A stretch of DNA of 29,141 nucleotides from an uncultured bacterium (GTDB taxonomy: Bacteria; Patescibacteria; JAEDAM01; Absconditabacterales; Absconditicoccaceae): positions 1 through 29,141 of the forward strand of contig CAIVDB010000069.1 in assembly GCA_903904545.1 (NCBI GenBank). The letters are read 5' to 3'. Shown here one piece after another: positions 21,090-29,141 of the stretch (the stretch's first letter is position 1; every line of letters begins with the position of its first letter). Position numbers and translations under genes: made by a program. Under the pieces are notes generated by a model. The model ran no database searches and was not told where the DNA came from. It worked only from the letters and a program-made list of their open reading frames with translations.

Positions 21090-22253
21090 ATGAAGAGCGT
21101 TCTAATCGCAATGATGTTTGTTCTATGTCTATCTTCATTTGCCTCAGCAGCAGTCGTAGATGATGCCATTAGTTGGATGTATACCAATGGACTTACAAAT
21201 AAAAATAATGCAACTGATTTTAACGCTGAGAGAGGGCTTAGAAGAGACGAAGCAGCTAAATTCTTTGTAAATTTTGCGAAAAAGCTAGACAAAACCACTT
21301 ATGTAAAGACCGCTACTCAGTGTAAATTCTCAGATATCAACGATTCTTGGCCAGATCTAAAGGATGTTGTGGTAGAGTCTTGTAGATTATGATTATTTCA
21401 GGGGAGTAAATGAAAATTTAGTCCAAAAGCACAACTCACCAACGCCCAAGCTATTGCCGTATTGGTAAGATTGCTTGCAGGAAACCAAAGTGAAATAGGG
21501 GTAAATCATCGATCTGATAATTATTACACAAAAGCAAATGAGCTTAATGTTTTACAAAATGTTGTTATGAATAATAAGAATGAAGTAACCACAAGAGGTG
21601 ATGTTGGAGTGATAATTTACAACGGGAATAATTTACAGTGATCCACAAATATAAACCAAAATGCAATTACATATAACAATTCTACATACTGATTTAGTTT
21701 AGAATTACCGCCTTCTCGAACATGATATATTGTCACGACACAATGAAATGCTATAAAATTTTGATTTGTCCAACAATCATGGATATTGACAATCAATGCA
21801 ATATTACACAGTGAATGGAATACTATGCAAAACGATTTAATGCATCCGACATATTTATGAGAAAACACCAACTATGTTTTTGTTTATACAACAGCACAAG
21901 ATGCAGTTAATCAAACTATCTTAGATAGGATGTGAGAATTAAATGCAATAGTTAAGACATTTCACCTTCTAAAAACAACTAATGCCTGTTTGTCTGACTG
22001 AGGCATAGTGAATCAAAACTGGATGGATAGTAACCTTTCATGAACATATAAAGATTGTTGCCCTGGTTTAGCTTATTTTGAATATTATGCGCCAGCAGCA
22101 TCCTCAGTACCAATGTGTTATAATCCACAAAAAGGAACTCCACAATGCCTTTATACAAATACTAACCAAGAATGACGATATTATACAGATGGAACTGCTT
22201 TATATCTCAAATCAAACAATCCCAATAGCTTCTATTCATGTAGTAATTTATAA
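21090..22253 (+). CDS. Secreted SLH-domain protein
   Basis: 387 residues, ATG 21090 to TAA 22251, with 12 in-frame TGA glycines. Signal peptide MKSVLIAMMFVLCLSSFASA (cleavage after about 20). Then an SLH-type region (about 21-175): DAISWMYTNGLT, RGLRRDEAAKFFVNFAKKL, CKFSDIND...LKDVVVESC, LGLFQGSKGKFSPKAQLTNA, QAIAVLVRLLAGNQ, and a degenerate third unit ending VTTRGDVGVIIYN. The C-terminal half (about 180-387) begins NNSTYGFSLELPPSRTGYIV, resembling the YGFSLxLP start of lipoprotein-like sensor domains, and holds a Cys-rich end (CCPG, CYNP, CLY, CSNL). SLH domains normally bind secondary cell-wall polymers. The SLH part resembles the C terminus of the giant protein. Confidence 0.9.
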
Positions 22254-22331
22254 TAAAAATAACCCTTAAAAAAGGTTTTGTAAGAGTATCTCATTTTATT
22301 ATTAATAGACTAATTATTATACAGAAGAATT

Positions 22332-22389
22332 GGAGTTTCGTTTGACTCGCAACCAAGAGTGTGGGGGAGTCAAAAGAGGGCTCCTTTTT
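22332..22389 (+). terminator. Terminator-like nested hairpin after the SLH gene
   Basis: GGAG (22332-22335) and TTTGACT (22341-22347) pair with AGTCAAA (22368-22374) and CTCC (22381-22384), followed by T5 (22385-22389). Stem has internal loops, so efficiency is uncertain. Confidence 0.5.
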
Positions 22390-22390
22390 G

Positions 22391-22474
22391 TCGTATAGGA
22401 TGTTTCCTATAGACAGAATCGACAGCCTGTCCCGTAAAGCGGGATTAAAATCCTTTGGGATTTTCGGCGTCTTC
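22391..22474 (+). repeat. Three-hairpin intergenic element, copy A
   Basis: Contains TATAGGA/TCCTATA (22394-22411), TCCCG/CGGGA (22430-22444) and AAAATCC/GGATTTT (22447-22464) in a row. The 38-nt core 22420-22457 recurs unchanged apart from its end on the other strand at 25458-25494. Probably a dispersed palindromic (REP-like) element or structured RNA. Confidence 0.7.
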
Positions 22475-22506
22475 TTCGTATAGACAAAATGATTTTCTCT
22501 TGAAAT

Positions 22507-22550
22507 AGCTTGTCTATTCTATATAGATGTCTCCGACAGAGCTTTTTTTT
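22507..22550 (+). terminator. Terminator-like hairpin upstream of fusA
   Basis: AGCTTGTC (22507-22514) pairs with GACAgAGCT (22535-22543, one bulged G) and is followed by a run of T. It lies 140 nt before fusA: either a second terminator or an attenuator in a fusA leader. Confidence 0.45.
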
Positions 22551-22688
22551 ATTTGGGAAAAATAAAAAGGTTTATCGGGGAATGGTTTATCAGTTTGTTA
22601 GAGGAGATTATTCTCTCAATTCCCGATTCCAAATTCCAAATAAACTATTAGTTTATCAATTCAACATTTTATCATTTTATCATTACCT

Positions 22689-24788
22689 ATGGCAGAGCGA
22701 AAAACCTTGGACCATGTGAGAAACATTGGAATTATGGCTCATATCGATGCAGGGAAAACCACAACTACAGAAAGAGTTTTATTCTACACAGGAAAGAAAC
22801 ATAAAATCGGAGAAGTACACGATGGTGCAGCAGAGATGGACTGGATGGAACAAGAAAAGGAAAGAGGTATTACTATTACTTCTGCAGCAACTACTTGTTT
22901 CCGAAAAGATTGTCAGATCAACATTATTGACACTCCAGGTCACGTGGATTTCACCGTGGAAGTAGAAAGATCATTGAGAGTCTTGGATGGTGCAGTAGCA
23001 CTTTTGGATAGTTCTCAAGGAGTAGAACCTCAGACAGAAACAGTTTGGAGACAGGCTGACAAATATGGTGTGCCAAGAATCATCTTCGCAAACAAGATGG
23101 ACAAATTGGGAGCTGATTTTTATATGTCTGTAGATTCTATCAAATCTAGAATCACTGACAAGGGAGTAGTTCTCCAATTACCTATCGGACAAGCAGATGA
23201 ATTTACAGGAATCATCGATTTGTTGACGATGAAAATGTATACGTTCTCAGGTGATCATGGGATCGACGAACACGAAAATGAAATTCCAGCTGATATGCTA
23301 GAAAAATCTAAGAAATATAGAGAAGAAATGATCGATAAATTATCTCTTTTTGACGATGAATTAGCAGAAAAATTCCTCGCTGGAGAAGAAATCGATATCA
23401 CTATCATCAAGAGAGCAATAAGAAATGGAACAATTCACAATGATTTGTATCCTATCCTTCTTGGTTCTGCACTTGGAAACAAGGGAGTCCAATTGATGCT
23501 CGATGCAGTAATCGACTACTTGCCAACACCACTTGATAGAGGAGCTATGAAAGGACTTGATCCAGATGATGAGAACAAAGTCTTGGAAAGAAAACCAAAC
23601 GATACTGATCCCGTTTCTGCTATTGCATTCAAGATAGCAACAGATCCCTTCGTAGGGACACTTACCTTCGTAAGAGTATACTCAGGTATTATTAAGTCAG
23701 GAGATACCTTACTCAACCCTTTGACAAGACAGAAAGAAAGAGTAGGAAGACTTTTGCTTATGCACGCAAACAAGAGAGAAGAAATAGCTGAAATCCATGC
23801 AGGTCATATCTGTGCATTCTTGGGTCTTAAGGATACAAGAACAGGACACACCTTATGTGATATGAAGGATTCAATTATCCTAGAAAAAATGACCTTCCCA
23901 GAACCGGTTATCGATATCGCTATCGAACCAAAATCCAAAGCCGATCAAGAAAGAATGGGTATTGGATTGTCCAAATTAGCATACGAAGATCCTTCATTTA
24001 GATATAGAACTGATCCAGAAAGTAATCAAACGATTATTGCGGGAATGGGAGAGCTTCACCTTGAGATTATCGTAGATAGACTCAAAAGAGAACACAAGGT
24101 AGAAGTAACTACAGGAAAACCACAAGTAGCATATAGAGAAACAATTACTCAAGATGCAAAGGGAGAAGGAGTATTCAAGAGACAGACAGGAGGTAGAGGA
24201 CAATTTGGACATGTATTACTCAGACTTGAGAAATGTATGGAAAAAGAATATGAGTTCAAAGACGATGTAACTGGAGGTGTGATCCCTAAGGAATTTATCC
24301 CAGCTATCGACAAGGGAGCAAAGGAAACAGTTGCTCAAGGAGTATTAGCAGGATATCCTATCATCAATGTAAGAGTCTGTCCGTATGATGGATCGTATCA
24401 TGATGTAGATTCCTCTGAAATTGCCTTCAAAATTGCTACGTATAGAGCCTTCAAAGATGCATTTATGAAAGCAGGTCCAGTGATCTTGGAACCAATTATG
24501 GATGTAGAAGTTGTGACTCCAGAAGAATATGTAGGAGACGTGATGGGAGATCTTTCTTCTAGAAGAGGAATGATCCAAGGACAGGATAAGAGAGGAAATG
24601 CAGCAGTCATCAAATGTAAAGTACCTTTGGCTGAGATGTTTGGATATACAACTGATTTGAGATCAAATACTCAAGGAAGAGCACAATCATCTATGACCTT
24701 CTCATCATACGAGAAAGTAAACGACAATATCGCTCAAAAGATCATTGCAGAAAGATCAGGAAAAATCAAAGCAATGGATGCTGAATAG
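22689..24788 (+). CDS. fusA: Elongation factor G
   Basis: 699 residues, the normal EF-G length. GTPase motifs: G1 AHIDAGKTT (17-25), RGIT switch I (59-62), DTPGH (81-85), NKMD (135-138). Later domains include [17 protein letters not shown] and [12 protein letters not shown] of domains III/IV and the C-terminal [15 protein letters not shown]. Catalyses GTP-driven translocation of tRNA and mRNA on the ribosome, and ribosome recycling with RRF. It stands alone here, without rpsL, rpsG or tuf. None of its roughly 56 glycines is TGA, mostly GGA or GGT, unlike its neighbours. No Shine-Dalgarno precedes the ATG. Confidence 0.98.
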   Translation: MAERKTLDHVRNIGIMAHIDAGKTTTTERVLFYTGKKHKIGEVHDGAAEMDWMEQEKERGITITSAATTCFRKDCQINIIDTPGHVDFTVEVERSLRVLDGAVALLDSSQGVEPQTETVWRQADKYGVPRIIFANKMDKLGADFYMSVDSIKSRITDKGVVLQLPIGQADEFTGIIDLLTMKMYTFSGDHGIDEHENEIPADMLEKSKKYREEMIDKLSLFDDELAEKFLAGEEIDITIIKRAIRNGTIHNDLYPILLGSALGNKGVQLMLDAVIDYLPTPLDRGAMKGLDPDDENKVLERKPNDTDPVSAIAFKIATDPFVGTLTFVRVYSGIIKSGDTLLNPLTRQKERVGRLLLMHANKREEIAEIHAGHICAFLGLKDTRTGHTLCDMKDSIILEKMTFPEPVIDIAIEPKSKADQERMGIGLSKLAYEDPSFRYRTDPESNQTIIAGMGELHLEIIVDRLKREHKVEVTTGKPQVAYRETITQDAKGEGVFKRQTGGRGQFGHVLLRLEKCMEKEYEFKDDVTGGVIPKEFIPAIDKGAKETVAQGVLAGYPIINVRVCPYDGSYHDVDSSEIAFKIATYRAFKDAFMKAGPVILEPIMDVEVVTPEEYVGDVMGDLSSRRGMIQGQDKRGNAAVIKCKVPLAEMFGYTTDLRSNTQGRAQSSMTFSSYEKVNDNIAQKIIAERSGKIKAMDAE

Positions 24789-24801
24789 ATATAATTATTT
24801 A

Positions 24802-24826
24802 ATTACGGATTACGAATTACGAATTT
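24802..24826. repeat. attacga-type short intergenic repeat
   Basis: Variant tandem copies of attacgga/attacga in the 3' region of fusA. The same motif occurs at 26383-26402, downstream of pyrG. Confidence 0.5.
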
Positions 24827-24846
24827 TCAAGACTCATATACAAAAG

Positions 24847-24873
24847 AGCTTCGCCAAGTGCGAGGCTTTTTTT
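24847..24873 (+). terminator. Rho-independent terminator of fusA
   Basis: AGCTTCGC (24847-24854) pairs with GCGAGGCT (24860-24867), including one G-T wobble, around a 5-nt loop, followed by six T. Positioned 59 nt after the fusA stop. Confidence 0.85.
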
Positions 24874-24918
24874 GATTGAAAAGAAATAAGGAATCACTAG
24901 CGTTACAAGTACTTTATC

Positions 24919-24924
24919 TAAGAT
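24919..24924 (+). promoter_or_regulatory. Candidate -10 box with leaderless start
   Basis: TAAGAT ends 7 nt before the ATG at 24932, the same spacing as TATAAT before gatC. It follows the fusA terminator, so the downstream gene needs its own promoter. No clear -35. Confidence 0.4.
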
Positions 24925-24931
24925 TCTAGCT

Positions 24932-25432
24932 ATGAAGACAGTTATTGTTCACGACAAAATGCAACAAAACTATACCTATGATCTCACTGAGCCGATGGGG
25001 AAAAATTTTGCTCCTGACTTTCATCCAGAAGTAACTCCTCAAGAGATGCTAGAGATGGGTGTTTTCGGAGGAAAATATATGGCAGACTGTCGCGACGAAT
25101 TTCCTGCTTCGTGGTTTACCCATGCGAAACTTTGTCCGGAGTTTCATAATGGAAAATTAAATTTTTTTGGAGTAAATGCTTCACAGTCTCTCAAAGTACG
25201 ACAAGAGAAATGATGGATGCATCCTGACGACCCTAGAGGTCGATTTCAGCGATATTGTAGATATTATATGGGCAGAAGAGGGGAGGATGATACCCGTCAG
25301 ATCAAGAGATGGAGAGCTATCAAAAGACATCGAATTGCGGTCAAGAAAAACTGTTATCCTTTGGATCGAAACTGTAGAAAAAGGCAGAGACAGGCATTAT
25401 TGCATCGAGCCTATGATGCAAGAAAAATCTAG
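24932..25432 (+). CDS. Conserved hypothetical protein, Arg/Trp/Tyr-rich C terminus
   Basis: 166 residues from ATG 24932 to TAG 25430, with one TGA glycine (25211) joining two halves. The N-terminal half includes EVTPQEMLEMGVFGGKYMAD and FPASWFTHAKL. The C-terminal half has a dense motif DPRGRFQRYCRYYMGRR, then RQIKRWRAIKRH, KNC, and CRKRQRQALLHRAYDARK. I recognise this as the type of motif found in an uncharacterised family present in scattered bacteria and some eukaryotes (DPRGWFxWYCRYxxGRR-like), but I know of no function. The basic, aromatic composition and conserved Cys residues could suit nucleic-acid or metal binding; that is speculation. Transcribed alone, between the fusA terminator and an inverted hairpin element. 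Confidence 0.82.
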
Positions 25433-25438
25433 ATATAA

Positions 25439-25532
25439 AAAAGACGCCGGAAATCCTCAAAGGATTTTAATCCCGCTTTACGGGACAGGCTGTCGCCTTT
25501 ATCTATAGGAAATATTCAAATTCCTATACGAT
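25439..25532 (-). repeat. Three-hairpin intergenic element, copy B (inverted)
   Basis: Reverse complement of copy A at 22391-22474. The core (25458-25494) is identical. The TATAGGAA/TTCCTATA stem is kept while its loop is longer (8 nt here), and the AAATCC/GGATTT stem is retained with a changed loop. Stem conservation with loop change supports a structured element. Confidence 0.7.
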
Positions 25533-25563
25533 AAAAAAATGGCGCCAATATAATCAGCGCCAT
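25533..25563 (-). terminator. Terminator of the small secreted-protein gene
   Basis: On the minus strand ATGGCGC (25563-25557) pairs with GCGCCAT (25545-25539) around an 11-nt loop, followed by seven T (25539-25533). Lies 20 nt past the stop at 25583. Confidence 0.85.
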
Positions 25564-25582
25564 AATTCCCTCTTCTCTAAAT

Positions 25583-26203
25583 TTAATTTAAGATAATTTT
25601 TTCTACTTTCCTAGTCCCTGATGAGAAGGTACTTACCTTGATAAGTATTTCTCCTTTTGGAATACTATTCTCTTGTTTTTGACTTCCATTGAGGTCATAC
25701 CATGTGATCATAGGAGATTCTCCTGTATCGGCAGGTGAAAGAATAATAGGCGGAACATAATCAAGAGTAAACTTAATATATTCACCACCAGAAATATAGA
25801 GTGTCGGCCCATGTTCGCAGACATTTAAAAACTTTTGAACTACTTCTTCTAAAGAAGTAGAATTTTTAAGCAACTGCTCCAACATTCCCTGAATAAGGGA
25901 AGTGGAAAAACTGGTAGCACTATCTCCTGTCTGTTGGAAAACAACAGTATGGAGTCCCTTGCTGGCAACAATATACATTCCCCTCTGGGCAAGAAAAAAT
26001 CCATTAACATAAATGGATTCCCTTTGATCAAGAGATGAGTATGTAGTAGTCATCTGAATAGTCCAAGTGTTTTGACCTACAAGTAGATCTAGTTCACTAT
26101 ATTTACTTACCGCGATACGGTAGTAGTCAAGTGAATCATTATTGCCTATGACTGCTGTGCTAAACAGCCATAATGTTATTAAAATTGATAGTCCTGTCTT
26201 CAT
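25583..26203 (-). CDS. Small secreted protein with T9SS-like C terminus
   Basis: 206 residues, ATG 26203 to TAA 25585. Signal peptide MKTGLSILITLWLFSTAVIG. The body shows alternating beta-strand patterns (WTIQMTTTYSSLDQRESIYV, GMYIVASKGLHTVVFQQTG). An amphipathic helix (GMLEQLLKNSTSLEEVVQKF) and VPPIILSPADTG lead to the C terminus WYDLNGSQKQENSIPKGE, then ILIKVSTFSSGTRKVEKIIL. That end resembles type IX secretion C-terminal domains (DLNGR...LPxGxYIIKV...KIIL). None of about 14 glycines uses TGA. The family is not recognised. It is monocistronic with its own terminator. Transfer from a Bacteroidota-like donor is possible. Confidence 0.85.
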   Translation of the reverse strand: MKTGLSILITLWLFSTAVIGNNDSLDYYRIAVSKYSELDLLVGQNTWTIQMTTTYSSLDQRESIYVNGFFLAQRGMYIVASKGLHTVVFQQTGDSATSFSTSLIQGMLEQLLKNSTSLEEVVQKFLNVCEHGPTLYISGGEYIKFTLDYVPPIILSPADTGESPMITWYDLNGSQKQENSIPKGEILIKVSTFSSGTRKVEKIILN

Positions 26204-26456
26204 TTTTACTCGATTTACATCACCCCTTTTTAGTGATGTTCCTTTAATATTAATACTTGTTTGTAAGAAGAGGGGTCATGAAAATACGAAAAATTCCTCA
26301 AAAAACAAGTGCAATCCAAAAGATAGCCTGCCAAGAAGAGGAAAGTGGTATATAATTGTCTTGAGATCTTAGATAAAAAAATACGAATTACGAATTACGA
26401 ATTCCCAATAAACCAATTCCCAATAAACCAATTCCCAATAAACCAATTCCTGATTC
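26204..26456. other. AT-rich intergenic region with short repeats
   Basis: No gene supported. Holds a run of attacga units (26383-26402) and three exact 15-bp copies of aattcccaataaacc (26400-26444) with a decaying tail to 26470 that runs into the end of pyrG. No clear terminator for pyrG. Confidence 0.6.
26400..26444. repeat. 15-bp tandem repeat, three copies
   Basis: aattcccaataaacc at 26400, 26415 and 26430, followed by degenerate copies. Lies immediately 3' of the pyrG stop (26457). Confidence 0.9.
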
Positions 26457-28070
<1,614 letters not shown>

Positions 28071-28091
28071 GTTGGTATATTTCAGAAAAAT

Positions 28092-28170
28092 AAAAAAAGA
28101 CTGAACAGAACGTACCGTACTACCTGATGTTTCGTGGTAGTGTGCAAAATCGGGAGTTTTTTTTTCAGTC
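28092..28170 (-). terminator. Terminator or attenuator directly upstream of pyrG
   Basis: On the minus strand GACTGAA (28170-28164) pairs with TTCAGTC (28105-28099), followed by T7 (28098-28092). An inner hairpin ACTACC/GGTAGT (28141-28119) lies within. The T run ends only 21 nt before the pyrG ATG. It may end the def-cupin transcript or attenuate pyrG. Confidence 0.6.
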
Positions 28171-28275
28171 TAATATGTTGTGATATATAGATATTATTTT
28201 TTTATTTGCAAATGATTTTTCAAATTAGCTTGAAGCAGGAAGCCTGAAGCTTGAAGCGATTATGTTGAATAATGC
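28171..28275. other. Intergenic spacer with short direct repeats
   Basis: Holds the short repeat gcttgaagc at 28228 and 28249 with related gcctgaagc between. No gene seen. Confidence 0.4.
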
Positions 28276-28617
28276 TTACTCTACGGATTTATGTTGTTCA
28301 GGAGTCCACTTTGGGATATTGACTAAGACTAACGATAATTCTCTTCCTTCTACCCAATATATTTCATCCTTCTCGAAAAGATAGACATCGCCTTGGGTAA
28401 TCGCGAAGTCTCACCTTGCTGAGTGAATAATCCCATATCCTGATTGTACAAAATATATCTCTTCGCATGCGGTATTGCATACTCTTTTTTCTTCTGGATA
28501 ACGACCGTTAATCTCTGCAGTTGCAAAGCTAAATTTGGGACTGAGATCTTCATATTCCCAGACGCTACATGCCTCATTATGTTGAAATTTTTTGGCTTCA
28601 GATTTTTTTATGAACAT
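28276..28617 (-). CDS. Small cupin-domain protein
   Basis: 113 residues, ATG 28617 to TAA 28276; one TGA glycine (HSARGDFA) joins two fragments. Cupin pattern: CNTACEEIYFVQSGYGII, then GDVYLFEKDEIYWVEG, then LSLVLVSIPKWTPEQH. The usual motif 1 His pair is largely replaced (CEEIYFV rather than HxHxxxE) and motif 2 lacks the final His (WVEG), so metal binding and enzyme activity are doubtful; sugar or small-ligand binding is possible. It begins 18 nt after def ends, so the two are very likely co-transcribed. Confidence 0.8.
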
Positions 28618-28635
28618 GAGAGATGGAATTAAAAA

Positions 28636-29141
28636 TTAAAAATTAATTCTCTTCCTATATTCTTCCGAACTCATACACTGCTTCATATCAGTAATTTTTT
28701 CTATAAAGATATTCCCATCGAGGTGATCGTATTCATGTTGGATAACTCTTGCGAGTAATCAGCTAGCCCTTAATTGTACTTTATCCCCATGCTCATCAAT
28801 TTCCTCGATAATGATACTCATAGGTCTCTTTACCGGTCCAAAGAATTTGCTATAAGCAACACTTCCGCATCATTCATACATGATACATGTTTTCTTAGAT
28901 TTCCATACAATCTTTGGATTGATAAAAATTCTTAGAGGGTCCTTATCTTGTTGTTTTCTCAGTGGAGTGGATCTCAATTCTGTAACGAAGATTCTTACAC
29001 TGACACCAATTTGCGGAGCAGCGATTCAAATAAGATTACTCGCCCTCATAGTATCGATGAGATTAGTGATCGTTTGTTTTATTTTGGGAGAAGAAAAATC
29101 CTTCACCCTGAGAGCTTTCTTAGTGAGTAGGGGATTCCCTA
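28636..29141 (-). CDS. def: Peptide deformylase (5' end beyond window)
   Basis: 168 residues visible, starting GNPLLTKKALRVKDF at the right edge, so only a short N terminus is missing; stop TAA at 28636. Motif 1 NLIGIAAPQIG, motif 2 EGCGSV (Cys metal ligand), motif 3 QHEYDHLDG (two His ligands and catalytic Glu). Removes the formyl group from the N-terminal Met of new proteins. The glycines of GIAAPQIG (TGA, 29026-29028) and of EGC (TGA, 28870-28872) fall at invariant positions. EGCGS in place of EGCLS is a known kind of variation. First gene of a probable def-cupin unit. Confidence 0.95.

Noticed and set aside
22332..22389. tRNA or small structured RNA gene before fusA
   Set aside because: Too short for a tRNA, no T-loop sequence, and it ends in a T run, so a terminator explains it better.
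22391..25532. Composite transposon around fusA
   Set aside because: Inverted elements are short, carry no transposase, and fusA is an essential chromosomal gene; dispersed palindromic repeats are simpler.

Overview
The window reads as a chromosomal segment of an uncultivated Candidate Phyla Radiation bacterium of the Gracilibacteria / Absconditabacteria (SR1, BD1-5) type, in which UGA encodes glycine (translation table 25). The main evidence is internal. pyrG carries TGATGA at the two glycines of its FVTGGV signature, def carries TGA at the glycines of GIAAPQIG and EGC, and repeat modules alternate GGA and TGA at the same position. Read with TGA as glycine, and only TAA/TAG as stops, the many fragmentary standard-code ORFs merge into a few long genes. 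Base composition is AT-rich and almost no gene start has a Shine-Dalgarno sequence.

Left two thirds (1-17926, minus strand): two very large surface-protein genes in tandem. The upstream one (17926 to 4694) is a single open frame of 4410 codons. From N to C terminus it encodes a long basic signal segment, parallel beta-helix repeats, two delta-60 (beta-propeller-like) arrays, several beta-sandwich repeats, a second beta-helix, Ig-like repeats, about 1000 residues of leucine-rich repeats, and a C-terminal SLH-like region. The downstream one (4347 to beyond position 1) has the same signal type, two LRR blocks, seven near-identical 42-residue BNR-like repeats and Ig-like repeats, and leaves the window unfinished. 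Both genes share an identical 29-nt upstream element plus a second block at the same spacing, so they are probably co-regulated. They look like cell-surface adhesins or host-contact proteins.

Middle (18282-25432, plus strand): a three-TM protein with PKD-like extracellular domains; gatC (tRNA amidotransferase subunit C); a secreted SLH-domain protein with 12 TGA-glycines; fusA (EF-G), which has no TGA at all; and a conserved hypothetical protein. A 90-nt three-hairpin element occurs in opposite orientations on either side of the fusA pair.

Right (25583-29141, minus strand): a small secreted protein whose C terminus resembles a type IX sorting domain; pyrG (CTP synthase) with a structured leader or terminator directly in front of it; a cupin-fold protein; and def (peptide deformylase), cut by the right edge. 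No rRNA, tRNA, CRISPR array or transposase was found.
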